Source: an uncultured Marinobacter sp.
Lineage (GTDB): Bacteria > Pseudomonadota > Gammaproteobacteria > Pseudomonadales > Oleiphilaceae
DNA: 64,000 bases
Assembly (NCBI RefSeq): GCF_947259545.1
Contig: NZ_CAMYMK010000006.1
Location: 1-64,000 of the forward strand
Reading direction: 5' to 3'
The notes beneath the pieces are model-generated. The model made no database searches, was not told the DNA's origin, and saw only the letters and a program-made list of their open reading frames with translations. Each line of letters starts with the position of its first letter. The first letter of the stretch is position 1. This document shows positions 46,194-56,124 of the stretch, in pieces. The position numbers were made by a program, and so were the translations under genes.

Positions 46194-46484
46194 TCAGCTT
46201 CCAATGATCACGCTACCGCTGCCGATGGTGACACCACCACAGGATACCGCGCTGCCGGTAACGGCCGCCGGAATACCATTGATCAGCACAGTCCCCGAGC
46301 CAGCTGCAATGGCTCTTGGATGGGGTGGGTGCTTGGGCTTGGAGTGAATGGCGAGGGGATCACCCACCCGCGCAACCGGTTTGCCATCAACCAGCACATT
46401 GGGGGAGCCGGCAATAACCGGAGTGGGTGGAAAGCCCTGATGATCTGTTCCGGGATCACCCAGCAAAACGATACTTTTACTCAT
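46194..46484 (-). CDS. PAAR-domain protein
   Basis: 96-residue, Gly/Pro-rich protein with the PAAR repeat pattern: LLGDPGTDHQGFPPTPVIAG, then VLVDGKPVARVGDPLAIH, then HPRAIAAGSGTVLINGIPAA and VTIGSGSVIIG. PAAR proteins cap the VgrG spike of type VI secretion systems with a metal-bound tip. The protein is the domain alone, with no effector extension. No VgrG, Hcp or effector gene is nearby. CAGGGA precedes the ATG at 46484. Confidence 0.85.
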   Translation of the reverse strand: MSKSIVLLGDPGTDHQGFPPTPVIAGSPNVLVDGKPVARVGDPLAIHSKPKHPPHPRAIAAGSGTVLINGIPAAVTGSAVSCGGVTIGSGSVIIGS

Positions 46485-46669
46485 TCCCTGAATCCTTGTC
46501 TTCCATGTCAGCATGTCATCCGTGGGGCTATCTTATAGCGAACAGACTGACATGCCAAACGACCAGGCCTCATCCCACCCCGGAATCACCCCCGGATGAC
46601 CTGCGTCAAAGGCCGTCCGCAGCACATCTTTTACAATCCCTTCATATACTCGCGCCATGGAGGCCCGCC

Positions 46670-49084
46670 ATGCCAACACTCAGCCACCTGAGGTCTGCTG
46701 CTCCCACATCCGGTTGCCCGGACTTTGAACTCTGGCGGCACGGTTATGGAGCCATACAGCATTCCCCGACCACCTGTACCAGTGTCAAAGCCATGGCGGA
46801 CCAACTGGTCGCCGACGGGCAGCAGCCTGACACCGCGACCGTTTTCCGCAAGCTGTGTGCGCTGGATCGCCTGACCAGTGCGGGGTTATGGCTGGTCGCC
46901 CACATGACCTACGCGAACCGGGTAAATATCACCGGCCAGCCCCTGAAGGCGCGGGATTTCAAAAAGCATCCGGAGGGCCACACCGGCGGTGCCCTGAATA
47001 TGGTACCCGCCTATGCCGCCTACCTGGCACTGAACAATCTGACCGGGGAGACCCGCAGTTGGCTCATGGGCCAGGGGCATTGCGTTGCCGCCATTGATGC
47101 CCTCAACGTGCTGACGGGCAACCTGCATCCGGAACAACTGGACCGGTACCAGGGCCCTGAGGGGCTGTCCGTGCTGGCATCGGATTTTTACAGTTACCGC
47201 CAACGGCCGGATGGCGGCATGGCAACACCGCTGGGCAGCCACGTAAACGCCCACACCGCCGGCGGTATTATTGAAGGCGGGTACCTCGGGTTCGCTGAAC
47301 TGCAATACGCTCACATGCCACTACCCGGCGAATCCCTGGTAGCGTTCCTGTCAGACGGCGCCGCCGAGGAGCAACGGGGCAGTGACTGGATACCCCGCTG
47401 GTGGCGGGCTGAAGACTGCGGCACGGTGTTGCCCATCATGATTGCCAATGGACGGCGGATTGAACAAAGAACCGAACTGGGCACACAGGCGGGCCTGGAA
47501 CGATTTGAAGAGCACCTGTCCGACCGGGGCTTCGCACCGGTGCGTTTTGATGGCCGCGACCCCGCCGCCTTTGTCTGTGTGCTGTATGAAATGGAGAAAA
47601 CACTGACTGAGAACGGCAGGCAGGCCGCCAATGGCGAGCAACCCTATCCGGTTAAGGTTCCCTTCGGCATTGCCGAGACCCTCAAGGGCTTTGGTTTCTA
47701 CGGCGCCGGCAGTAACGCCGCTCACAACCTTCCCCTGCCCGGCAATCCGCGGATGGATACCAAGGCGCGGAAACTTTTCCAGACTCACGCCGACCGGCTG
47801 TGGGTGGCGCCGGATGAGCTGGCCGGATGTATACACCAACTCAACGAGCATGCCGATCAGCAACGCCCATTGGAACGGGATCATGCCCTGGCAATGCGCA
47901 ATCCGCCGGAACCGGTCATGCCGGAGATCCCCCAGGTCAGTGGGACATGCTCGCCGATGCAGGCCGTCGACGATTTCTTTATCGCCCTGGTAACCGCCAA
48001 CCCCGACCTTCGGGCACGGGTGGGCAATCCGGATGAGCTCGCCAGCAATCGCCTCAATGGCATCCTGGCCCAACTAAAACACCGGGTGAACGATCCCGAG
48101 AGCAATGAAGAATCGGTGCATGGAAAGGTGATTACTGCACTCAACGAAGAGGCCGTGGTGTCTGCCTGTCTGGGTAATAAGGCGGGGCTGAATCTGGTAG
48201 CCAGCTATGAAGCCTTCTGCGTGAAAATGCTGGGCGCCATTCGCCAGGAACTGATTTTTTCCCGTCACCAGCGGGAAGTGGGCCGCCCCGCCCGTTGGTT
48301 GGGCTTTCCGGTGATTGCCACATCCCATACCTGGGAAAACGGCAAGAACGAGCAGTCCCACCAGGACACCACCTTCTGTGAAGCCTTGCTGTCGGAAATG
48401 AACGACGTGTCGCGGGTGGTCTTTCCCGCCGACTACAACAGTGCGTTGGCGGTGTTGCCCGGCATTTATCAGGGCCGGGGCACCCTGACCTGCATGGTGG
48501 TACCAAAGCGTGAGCGCCCCTGCGTGTTCAACGAAACGGAGGCGCAGGCGCTGGCCCGCAATGGCGCACTGGTGGTGGACGAGGACACCTCCAACGGAGA
48601 ACCGGTGTTACTGATTGCCAACGGTGCCTACCAACTTTCAGAACTGATCCATGCCTGCGAAAGGCTGCGGGATACCGGCACCCCCTTCCGACTGGTCTAT
48701 CTGCAGGAGCCGGCTCGCTTCCGTCAGCCACGTGACGTCCACGAGGCGGCGGCATGCCTTTCCGAGTTTGAGCGTGAGCGGCTGTTTCCGTTCCGGCTGC
48801 ACCGCCGGGTGGCGTTGACCCACATGCGTCCAGAGGTATTCCGTGGCCACCTGCATCCGCTGTTTCCCGAACCACGGCAATCCAGGGCGCTGGGCTACAT
48901 CAACCATGGCGGCACCCTGAACGAGGCCGGCATGCTGTTTGCCAACCGGTGTTCCTGGGCCCATGCCCTGGCGGCCTGCGCCAGTGTCATGGAGCGCCCT
49001 CCGGGCGAGTGGCTCTCCAGTGCCGAACTCGCCGCCGTGGAAGGCCGGGGCGACCCCTCTGTGATTACGGGTGGCCGGGGCTAG
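46670..49084 (+). CDS. Divergent phosphoketolase-like thiamine diphosphate enzyme
   Basis: 804-residue protein with the length and outline of D-xylulose-5-phosphate phosphoketolase. Matching pieces are HTGGALNMVPAYAAYL, HVNAHTAGGIIEGGYLGFAE, TLKGFGFYGAG, ATSHTWENGKNEQSHQDTTF and RALGYINHGGTL. The thiamine diphosphate motif, normally GDGE..N, reads SDGA (from residue 228) ..IANG. The ATG at 46670 follows GGAGG by 6 bases. A classical enzyme would give acetyl phosphate. This branch may do something related but different. Its end overlaps the convergent P-type ATPase gene by 20 bp. Confidence 0.75.
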   Translation: MPTLSHLRSAAPTSGCPDFELWRHGYGAIQHSPTTCTSVKAMADQLVADGQQPDTATVFRKLCALDRLTSAGLWLVAHMTYANRVNITGQPLKARDFKKHPEGHTGGALNMVPAYAAYLALNNLTGETRSWLMGQGHCVAAIDALNVLTGNLHPEQLDRYQGPEGLSVLASDFYSYRQRPDGGMATPLGSHVNAHTAGGIIEGGYLGFAELQYAHMPLPGESLVAFLSDGAAEEQRGSDWIPRWWRAEDCGTVLPIMIANGRRIEQRTELGTQAGLERFEEHLSDRGFAPVRFDGRDPAAFVCVLYEMEKTLTENGRQAANGEQPYPVKVPFGIAETLKGFGFYGAGSNAAHNLPLPGNPRMDTKARKLFQTHADRLWVAPDELAGCIHQLNEHADQQRPLERDHALAMRNPPEPVMPEIPQVSGTCSPMQAVDDFFIALVTANPDLRARVGNPDELASNRLNGILAQLKHRVNDPESNEESVHGKVITALNEEAVVSACLGNKAGLNLVASYEAFCVKMLGAIRQELIFSRHQREVGRPARWLGFPVIATSHTWENGKNEQSHQDTTFCEALLSEMNDVSRVVFPADYNSALAVLPGIYQGRGTLTCMVVPKRERPCVFNETEAQALARNGALVVDEDTSNGEPVLLIANGAYQLSELIHACERLRDTGTPFRLVYLQEPARFRQPRDVHEAAACLSEFERERLFPFRLHRRVALTHMRPEVFRGHLHPLFPEPRQSRALGYINHGGTLNEAGMLFANRCSWAHALAACASVMERPPGEWLSSAELAAVEGRGDPSVITGGRG

Positions 49085-51809
49085 GCGCTGGCCTCCGGTG
49101 GTACCTCAGCTTCTTCCGCAAAGCCGTTTCCAGCTCCAGAACAATGAGCACGGTGACGCCGGCTCCGGCAGCAAACAACAGCGAGTCGATGCCCAGAGGC
49201 GCGCTGCCAAACGTATCGTGAAACAATGGCAGGTAGGTAAAACCCAGCTGGAGCACGACCACTGCGGCTACCGCCAGCAGCACAATCGGCGTACCCAGCA
49301 CACCGCGGAAGGTGATGGAGGGCGTATCCAGGTAACGCACGGCAAACAGGTAGAACACTTCCATGGCTACCAGCGTGTTGACAGCCAGTGTCCGGGCGGT
49401 GTTCTCATCGTCAAAGCGCTGCATCGCCCAGCTCCAAGCAGCGAAGATACCGACCAGGAACAGCAAAGACACAAATCCTACCCGCCAAAGTACGAATCCC
49501 TCGAGCAACGACTCATCCCGCCGCCTTGGGGCCCGCTTCATGACATCCGGCTCGGCCGGCTCGAACGCCAGCGTCATGGCCAGAACCACTGAACTGACCA
49601 TGTTGACCCACAGAATCTGCAAGGCAGTGATGGGCAATGTCAGCCCCAGCAGCAGTGCGGTGATCAGACTGACGGATTCACCACCGTTGATCGGCAAGAT
49701 AAACGCGATGCCCTTTTTCAGATTAGAGTAGACGGTTCTGCCTTCCCGCACTGCAGCAGCAATACTGGCGAAATTGTCATCCAGTAGCACCATGGCCGAT
49801 GCCTCCCGGGCGGCTTCCGAGCCCTTAACTCCCATCGCGATACCAACATCGGCCCGCTTCAGTGCCGGGGCATCGTTGACGCCGTCCCCGGTCATGGCCA
49901 CCACACCGTGAAGCGCCTGAAGCGCCGTTACCAGCCGTAATTTGTGCTCCGGACTGGTCCGCGCAAACACGTCCACTTCCCCGGCCAGTGCCGTCAACTG
50001 ATCATCGCCAAGAGTGTCCAGCTCCTTGCCGGTTATTACCCTGTCGGTATTTTTCAGTCCCAGTTTTGCCGCAATCGCGCCGGCGGTCATGGCGTGGTCG
50101 CCGGTGATCATCTTGACCCGTATACCGGCGTCATGACAGTCGCTGATGGCCTGAACGGCTTCGTGCCGGGGCGGATCGAGAAGCCCAACCAGGCCCAACA
50201 GCTCAAGACCCGCCTCAACCTCCTCCACTGCCAGCGAGGACTTCCCGGATGGCACCGTCTTCCGCGCCAACGCAAGCACCCGCAGGCCTTCGGATGCCAG
50301 CTCGGCGATGGTGTCTTCCCAGGCCTCACGATTCAATTCGCCAATGCCGCCATCCGCCGTCACCCGGCAGCCGCACATCTCCAGAATGCGTTCCGGAGCT
50401 CCCTTCACATAGGCAAGAGTATGGCCATGGTGGTCGTGATTGAGTGTGGCCATGAAGCGGTATTGTGTATCGAAGGGAATCTCATCCAGCCTCGGCCAAT
50501 CCTGATCGCTCTGTTCCAGATCAAATTCGGCTTTGTGGGCGAAGACTTTCAGTGCGCCCTCCATCGGATCACCGGCTACGGTGACACCCGCTTCACTATG
50601 ACGAAGATGGGCATCATTGCAGAGTGCGGCCGCCCGGGCGAGCTCCAACAGCGCCGGGGAGGATGTGCTACTGCCGACCCCACCCTCAAGGTCATACCCT
50701 TCCCCGGTGACTTCCAGATGTTGTCCGTCCACCACCACCGATGTCACCATCATCTCGTTGCGGGTCAGGGTTCCGGTCTTGTCGGAGCAGATCACCGACA
50801 CCGCCCCCAGGGTTTCGATCACCGGCATTCGGCGCACTACTGCGTGACGAACCGCCATGCGACGCACCCCAATGGCCAGGGTAATGGTCAGAATCGCCGG
50901 CAGCCCCTCCGGGATAGAGGCTACGGTGAGGCCCACCACGGCCATGAACAGCTCGGCAAAAGGCAATTCACTGAAATACAGGCCGCCAAAGAATATCGCA
51001 ATACCGGCCAGAATAATGATCATCGACAGGTAACGGGCAAACCGGTCAATCTGTTCAAGCAAGGGCGTTTTCAGTGAAACCGTGGTCCGCAGTAATCCCG
51101 AGATTCGGCCAATTTCACTGGCCAGCCCGGTACGGACCACCACGCCGCGTCCGGTCCCGGTTACTACCATGGTGCCAGAGAAGGCAATGCTGTATTGATC
51201 GCCGAGCACCGCATCCTCGGGCACTGATTCGGGAGATTTGTCCACCGGCTGAGATTCACCGGTGAGAATGGCCTCATCAATTTTCAGGCTATGACACTGT
51301 TCCAGGCGCAAATCCGCCGGCACCCGGTCACCGGATTCCAGCAACACAGTGTCACCGGGAACCAGTTCAGCCGCGGCAATGCGATGTTGGCCATCGTCCC
51401 GCAACACCAGGGCCTTTGGTGCCAGCATGTGACGGATTGCACTCAGCGCCTGTTCAGCCCTCCCCTCCTGAATAAACCCAACCAAGGCCTGGATCACAAC
51501 CACTGCCAGGATGACCGCAGTATCGACCCAGTGTCCGAGGATGGCTGTCATGATGGCCGCAACCAGCAGGACATATATCAGGAAATTCCTGAGCTGACGC
51601 CCCAGCCTCGCGAGGGGACCGCGCCGGGCACCCTCTGGTAGTCGGTTCAGGCCATACTCGGCCTGGCGCTCCCTCACTTCAGACTCGCTCAACGGTAAGG
51701 AAGCGCTTAACTCATACCTGACACCACTGACATCCATCGAATGCCAATGTTGATCTGGAGTCAAAGAATTCGCTTCGGCAGGTGGTGGTTGGCGGGATAT
51801 CAGCGACAT
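49065..51809 (-). CDS. P-type cation-transporting ATPase (P2-like)
   Basis: 914-residue pump. Landmarks in order are an N-terminal cation ATPase domain (about 20-90), TGES (183-186, actuator), PEGLP (300-304, membrane ion site), phosphorylation Asp343 in CSDKTGTLT, KGAPE, and the hinge MTGDGVNDAPALK. About ten membrane helices are predicted. PEGL-type motifs and the overall order fit the Ca2+/Na+ class P2; the ion cannot be fixed from sequence. It overlaps the end of the phosphoketolase-like gene by 20 bp, convergently. Confidence 0.92.
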   Translation of the reverse strand: MSLISRQPPPAEANSLTPDQHWHSMDVSGVRYELSASLPLSESEVRERQAEYGLNRLPEGARRGPLARLGRQLRNFLIYVLLVAAIMTAILGHWVDTAVILAVVVIQALVGFIQEGRAEQALSAIRHMLAPKALVLRDDGQHRIAAAELVPGDTVLLESGDRVPADLRLEQCHSLKIDEAILTGESQPVDKSPESVPEDAVLGDQYSIAFSGTMVVTGTGRGVVVRTGLASEIGRISGLLRTTVSLKTPLLEQIDRFARYLSMIIILAGIAIFFGGLYFSELPFAELFMAVVGLTVASIPEGLPAILTITLAIGVRRMAVRHAVVRRMPVIETLGAVSVICSDKTGTLTRNEMMVTSVVVDGQHLEVTGEGYDLEGGVGSSTSSPALLELARAAALCNDAHLRHSEAGVTVAGDPMEGALKVFAHKAEFDLEQSDQDWPRLDEIPFDTQYRFMATLNHDHHGHTLAYVKGAPERILEMCGCRVTADGGIGELNREAWEDTIAELASEGLRVLALARKTVPSGKSSLAVEEVEAGLELLGLVGLLDPPRHEAVQAISDCHDAGIRVKMITGDHAMTAGAIAAKLGLKNTDRVITGKELDTLGDDQLTALAGEVDVFARTSPEHKLRLVTALQALHGVVAMTGDGVNDAPALKRADVGIAMGVKGSEAAREASAMVLLDDNFASIAAAVREGRTVYSNLKKGIAFILPINGGESVSLITALLLGLTLPITALQILWVNMVSSVVLAMTLAFEPAEPDVMKRAPRRRDESLLEGFVLWRVGFVSLLFLVGIFAAWSWAMQRFDDENTARTLAVNTLVAMEVFYLFAVRYLDTPSITFRGVLGTPIVLLAVAAVVVLQLGFTYLPLFHDTFGSAPLGIDSLLFAAGAGVTVLIVLELETALRKKLRYHRRPAPSPGHP

Positions 51810-51922
51810 GGACCAGCTCCCTTGAGATTGCCAGTCTCTATTTAAATCAGATCAGGGCACTGCCCGGATTGTTTCAGATCAAGATTGATGGCGGGGAATC
51901 CTGACCCGAATCGATACTGACG

Positions 51923-51948
51923 AAAAAGGGAGCCAAAGCTCCCTTTTT
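51923..51948. terminator. Bidirectional rho-independent terminator
   Basis: AAAAAGGGAGC (51923-51933) and GCTCCCTTTTT (51938-51948) form an 11-bp stem with a CAAA loop, with A and T runs on either side. It ends the leftward Yip1-family gene, whose stop is at 51975, and insulates the ATPase gene. Confidence 0.85.
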
Positions 51949-51974
51949 AACCGTACTTGCGTCTTAACAGTTGC

Positions 51975-52583
51975 TCAATGAGTGAAGACCGGGCCAAACC
52001 CGAAATTCCAGAGCAGGACCGACCCGACACGGGTAGATACCAGAATGACCAGTGCCACCGTAAGCAGCGCACCGCCGTACATCACCGCACGCTCTTTCTC
52101 GATACCCATCACAATGGGCAGCCCGTCAAACATTAGCCAGGCGCCATAACAGGCAGCAACGAGAAATACGATGGCGTTGAACCAGGGCACCGGGTACAAC
52201 AGGGCAAAACCCGCCAGGAACAAAGGTGTGCAGGAGTAGGATGCCAGGGCAATACCATTGGAAGGCACATGTTCTTCCACGGCCCCGTAGGTTTTGGCCA
52301 TCCAGTTGATGGCGTAGCCCAGCGCAAACACACCCACCAGCATAGCGAAGTATGTCAGGATACTGAGCTGCAGGGCACTGATTTCCGTCAGTTTAATCAG
52401 GCGGTCATTACCCACGGTCCAGCCAAAGTGGGCAGTTGAAATGTAAGCGCATATTGGCGCAATCGCCGCCAGGACCAGCACATAGGCGACATAAAGACGG
52501 CGAGGTGGCGCGTGTTCTTTCCGTATGGAAATCCACTCGTCATCAGGATGGGTGAAAAGACCAAACGCGTGAGACAGGAGCAT
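51975..52583 (-). CDS. Yip1-family integral membrane protein
   Basis: 202-residue membrane protein with about five helices. The N-terminal stretch (FTHPDDEWISIRKE) and the helix pattern with Pro in the third and fourth segments fit the bacterial Yip1 family (DUF1282-like). The role is unknown in bacteria. It is monocistronic, flanked by a terminator on its 3' side and by the leftward GST gene upstream. No catalytic residues are apparent. Confidence 0.8.
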   Translation of the reverse strand: MLLSHAFGLFTHPDDEWISIRKEHAPPRRLYVAYVLVLAAIAPICAYISTAHFGWTVGNDRLIKLTEISALQLSILTYFAMLVGVFALGYAINWMAKTYGAVEEHVPSNGIALASYSCTPLFLAGFALLYPVPWFNAIVFLVAACYGAWLMFDGLPIVMGIEKERAVMYGGALLTVALVILVSTRVGSVLLWNFGFGPVFTH

Positions 52584-52670
52584 TGCCGTCCTCCAATTCT
52601 TTTTATTGACGCTATGAAATACGCTTCACCTTAAAAGCTAGATCAGAACGGCAAAAAGCTCCAGTGACAA

Positions 52671-53243
52671 TCAACTATTACGGGGATCGGTTTTCGCCAC
52701 CCAATGCTCATCCATATGGCGATCCCGGAAGGACAGCAGACTTTCGACGCCGTCGAAGCTCACCAGATCCCGGAAATCCAACCAATCCACCAGGCAGTAC
52801 AGACAGATTGCCGGGTAATTCCATCGTTCGAACTGGCCATCACTGACCATTGCCGCCAACGTTCTCAACGTTGTCATGATGCGCTCACGCTGCAGGTTGA
52901 AAAACATGACATCCGCATGGGTATCAAGGCCCGAGCGCTCGGACAGCAGCAATGTCACTGCGGAATCATTGGCAGCGTCAATCAGGGTGAGCTGATTCTC
53001 CTGATTCCAGGTCAGCGGGTCCAGACACTGTTTGGCACTCAGGTAGCGGGCAATAACACGGGAATCGTAAATCTCCTGGTCGCCGTCCACCAACATGGGA
53101 ATCTTCAGGGCCGGATTGTTACGACGAAGTTCGTCACGCCCCTCACCATAGATGTTGAGATTGATGAAATCGTGGGGCTCCTCATCCAGCAATATGCGAA
53201 TACGGCGAACGTAGGGGGATGTCGTCGAACCAATCAGTTTCAT
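52671..53243 (-). CDS. Glutathione S-transferase family protein
   Basis: 190-residue protein. The N-terminal thioredoxin-like domain (about 1-75) has STTSPYVRRIRI near the glutathione site and a cis-Pro region IPMLVDG followed by EIYDSRVIARYL, the glutathione-binding Asp/Ser motif. The C-terminal domain is helical. The ATG at 53243 has GGAG upstream. It starts 22 bp after ald on the same strand and is therefore probably co-transcribed. The substrate is unknown. Confidence 0.9.
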   Translation of the reverse strand: MKLIGSTTSPYVRRIRILLDEEPHDFINLNIYGEGRDELRRNNPALKIPMLVDGDQEIYDSRVIARYLSAKQCLDPLTWNQENQLTLIDAANDSAVTLLLSERSGLDTHADVMFFNLQRERIMTTLRTLAAMVSDGQFERWNYPAICLYCLVDWLDFRDLVSFDGVESLLSFRDRHMDEHWVAKTDPRNS

Positions 53244-53265
53244 GTGTTCTCCAGTCTCAAGCGGG

Positions 53266-54384
53266 TTAAGTCCCCAGCAGGGAGGCAGGATCCGCAAAGG
53301 TATGGCCGGTTGCCTGTGCCACCTCACCGTGGGTGATCTTTCCCTGGTATACATTCAGGCCGTGCAGCAGATGAACGTCCTCTCTCAGCGCCTGTTCCGG
53401 CCCCCTGTTGGCCAACGCCGCAATGAAAGGCAGGGTGACATTGTTTAACGCCAGTGTTGACGTACGCGCAACCGCCCCGGGCATATTGGCCACACAGTAA
53501 TGTACCACGCCATCGACAACATAGGTGGGGGCATCATGGGTGGTCGGCTTCGAGGTTTCGGTGCAACCACCCTGATCAATCGCCACATCCACAATCACAC
53601 TGCCCTCCGCCATGCGGGAGACCATATCACGGGTCACCAGTTTTGGTGCCGAGGCACCGGGAATCAACACCCCGCCGATAACAAGATCCGCCTCGATGAC
53701 CGAGTGCTCCAGGGTTTCAGCAGTGGAAAACAAGGTGCTGATCCGGTTCCCGTACAAGTGATCCAGTTCCCGCAGCACGTCCATGTTTCGATCCAGGACC
53801 GTCACCTGGGCACCCAGCCCGATGGCCATGGCCACGGCATTCTGGCCCACGGTACCACCACCAATAACCGTGACCCGGGCCGGCGCAACGCCGGGCACAC
53901 CACCGAGCAATATGCCTCGCCCACCCAGATTTTTCTCCAGGCAATGGGCACCGGCCTGGATCGACATCCGCCCGGCAACCTCCGACATGGGTGCAAGCAA
54001 TGGTAGACGGCCATGGCTGTCGGTGACAGTTTCATAGGCGATACAGGTGGCTCCGGAACGCATCAGATCGTCCGTCTGCGCCTTGTCCGGCGCCAGGTGC
54101 AGGTAGGTGAACAGGGTGTGGTCTGCGGTCAGCAATGCCCGCTCATCGGCCTGGGGTTCCTTGACCTTGACGATCATGCTGGCAGCGGCAAACACCGCAG
54201 GCCCATCCTCGAGGATCTGTGCGCCGGCATCGCGGTATAGCCCGTCAGAAAACCCGATGGCGGCACCCGCACCGGTTTCCACGAACACCTCATGGTTATG
54301 GGAGGTCAGCTCCCGCACAGCCGCCGGGGTCATGCCCACACGGTATTCGTGGTTCTTTACTTCCCTGGGGACGCCTATCTTCAT
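53266..54384 (-). CDS. ald: Alanine dehydrogenase
   Basis: 372-residue NAD-dependent enzyme that interconverts L-alanine with pyruvate and ammonia. The N-terminus [23 protein letters not shown] near 73-78, and the NAD motif [15 protein letters not shown] (about 172-186) are diagnostic. [23 protein letters not shown] is the C-terminal substrate-site segment. The length is exactly that of the family. It is first in an operon with the GST gene. It can feed alanine nitrogen or make alanine under redox pressure. Confidence 0.96.
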   Translation of the reverse strand: MKIGVPREVKNHEYRVGMTPAAVRELTSHNHEVFVETGAGAAIGFSDGLYRDAGAQILEDGPAVFAAASMIVKVKEPQADERALLTADHTLFTYLHLAPDKAQTDDLMRSGATCIAYETVTDSHGRLPLLAPMSEVAGRMSIQAGAHCLEKNLGGRGILLGGVPGVAPARVTVIGGGTVGQNAVAMAIGLGAQVTVLDRNMDVLRELDHLYGNRISTLFSTAETLEHSVIEADLVIGGVLIPGASAPKLVTRDMVSRMAEGSVIVDVAIDQGGCTETSKPTTHDAPTYVVDGVVHYCVANMPGAVARTSTLALNNVTLPFIAALANRGPEQALREDVHLLHGLNVYQGKITHGEVAQATGHTFADPASLLGT

Positions 54385-54492
54385 CAGTCATACCTCTACG
54401 GCCAGCGGCTAACAGTGTTTCCTGATGCAAAGTGTAGTAAAAAGGTCAGGTATCGGAAGACGTAATCAAACCAACAAGGAGGAGGAACACCC

Positions 54493-55296
54493 GTGAAGAC
54501 GATCACAACCGCCCTTTCTGCCGCCACTTTCGCATTGTCACTGACCAGCACACAGGTAAGCGCCGACATGCAGACAGAAACCGTCGAATACACCGTCAAT
54601 GGGGACACGTTCACCGGTTATCTCGCCTGGGATGATGATGTAGAAGGCCAACGCCCCGGCGTACTCGTCGTCCATGAATGGTGGGGCCATAACGAATTTG
54701 CCCGCGACCAGGCTGAAAAGCTCGCGCAAGCCGGTTACACCGCCTTCGCACTGGATATGTATGGCTCAGGGAAAGTCGCTGACCATCCCGACGATGCCAA
54801 GCAGTTCATGCAGGAAGCCACCAGTGATATCGACAATATCAAATCCCGCTTCATGGCGGCGATGGAGCTATTGCAGGCTCATGACAGCGTCGATGGCGAC
54901 CGGATCGCCGCCCAGGGATATTGTTTCGGTGGCGCCGTGGTACTGAACATGGCACGCATGGGCGTGGACCTGGATGGTGTGGTGAGCTACCACGGCGCTC
55001 TCGGTAGCCCCATCAAAGCCGAGGCCGGCAAGGTGAACGCACGCGTGCAGGTCTACACCGGCGGTGCTGACCAGATGGTGCCGTCTGATCAGGTTGCGGG
55101 GCTGGTCAGGGAAATGCAGGATGCCGAAGTGGACCTGACCCTGGTGTCATTCCCGGGTGTCATGCATTCCTTTACCAACCCGGAAGCTGACAGGATTGGC
55201 AAGGAATTCGGCATGCCGGTCGGCTATGACAAAGCCGCCGCTAAGCGTTCCTGGGACGGCACTCTGCGATTCTACAACGATATTTTTGCGGAATAA
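54493..55296 (+). CDS. Exported dienelactone hydrolase family protein
   Basis: 267-residue alpha/beta hydrolase. A signal peptide spans about 1-24 (MKTITTALSAATFALSLTST..SAD). The nucleophile is Cys144 in QGYCFGGAVV, with the acid in GGADQMVP and His in VMHSFTNP, the Cys-Asp-His triad of dienelactone hydrolases. Classical family members are cytoplasmic; this one is secreted, so it may act on other esters or lactones. The start is GTG at 54493 with a strong AAGGAGGAGG nearby. It is divergent from ald. Confidence 0.88.
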   Translation: MKTITTALSAATFALSLTSTQVSADMQTETVEYTVNGDTFTGYLAWDDDVEGQRPGVLVVHEWWGHNEFARDQAEKLAQAGYTAFALDMYGSGKVADHPDDAKQFMQEATSDIDNIKSRFMAAMELLQAHDSVDGDRIAAQGYCFGGAVVLNMARMGVDLDGVVSYHGALGSPIKAEAGKVNARVQVYTGGADQMVPSDQVAGLVREMQDAEVDLTLVSFPGVMHSFTNPEADRIGKEFGMPVGYDKAAAKRSWDGTLRFYNDIFAE

Positions 55297-55317
55297 GCGG
55301 ACACGGGAAGAGTCGCG

Positions 55318-56013
55318 TTACAGGGCACCGGCAATGGTGCCCTTCACTTCCTCCATCAGCCCGTCTACTGACTTGTCACTGGCAGTGACCGGCGGATGGA
55401 TAATGATCTCAATAGCACCAGGACTGAAAGCCGCTGTACCCTTGGGCAGGCGATCGTGAGAACCCCGGATTGTCACCGGTAGAATCGGCAACTTCCCGTC
55501 CCTGGCGATGACGAAACCACCTTTCTTGAACGGCAGCAAGTGACCATCCAGGGAACGCGTACCTTCCGGGAACAGCAGTATTCCGGTGCCATCCGGCAAC
55601 TGGGCAACACCGCGCTTGATACTCTCCAGGGCATCGCTGCCTTTTGAACGGTCAATGAACAGGTTTCTTGAGGTTTCCAGCGCCAGTCCGAACAGCGGCA
55701 CTTTCCTCAGTTCTTTCTTGATGACCCAGCGATACTGCAGTCCCAACGCCAACACCAGTGCCGGCGGATCCAAGTAGGACGCGTGGTTGCTGAGAATAAC
55801 GTAGCGCTGTCCCGGCACGATGTTCTCCCTACCGGTCACCACCAGGCGGATACCGGTTACCTTGAGGATGATCCAGGCAAAAACCTGGGTGCCATGGAAA
55901 GCAGCATCACCACGCTTGCCCAGCAAGGCAGCAATGACAATCGGGAAGAACAACAGCAGGGTCAGCAGGGCAGCCCAGAACAGAATCCAGGTGGCTTTGA
56001 GGAATCGCAGCAT
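55318..56013 (-). CDS. 1-acyl-sn-glycerol-3-phosphate acyltransferase family protein
   Basis: 231-residue membrane-bound acyltransferase. Motif I NHASYLD (76-82) and motif III FPEGTRS (about 149-155) are the PlsC catalytic and phosphate-binding motifs. An N-terminal hydrophobic hairpin (about 8-32) anchors it. It converts lysophosphatidic acid to phosphatidic acid or acts on a related acceptor. I chose the ATG at 56013 with AGGAA upstream. It is convergent with the dienelactone hydrolase gene. Confidence 0.88.
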   Translation of the reverse strand: MLRFLKATWILFWAALLTLLLFFPIVIAALLGKRGDAAFHGTQVFAWIILKVTGIRLVVTGRENIVPGQRYVILSNHASYLDPPALVLALGLQYRWVIKKELRKVPLFGLALETSRNLFIDRSKGSDALESIKRGVAQLPDGTGILLFPEGTRSLDGHLLPFKKGGFVIARDGKLPILPVTIRGSHDRLPKGTAAFSPGAIEIIIHPPVTASDKSVDGLMEEVKGTIAGAL

Positions 56014-56124
56014 AGAAGGGGTTCCTGAACATCTCGACAATGCCAAGCAATATTGGGCAACAGGAGCGTAAAGATTACACAGGGAGACTGAAATCTCAAA
56101 AATCAGGAGGGGCCAAAGACATAA

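Noticed and set aside
46194..46484. Start of a type VI secretion cluster
   Set aside because: No VgrG, Hcp, sheath or effector-immunity genes occur on either side.
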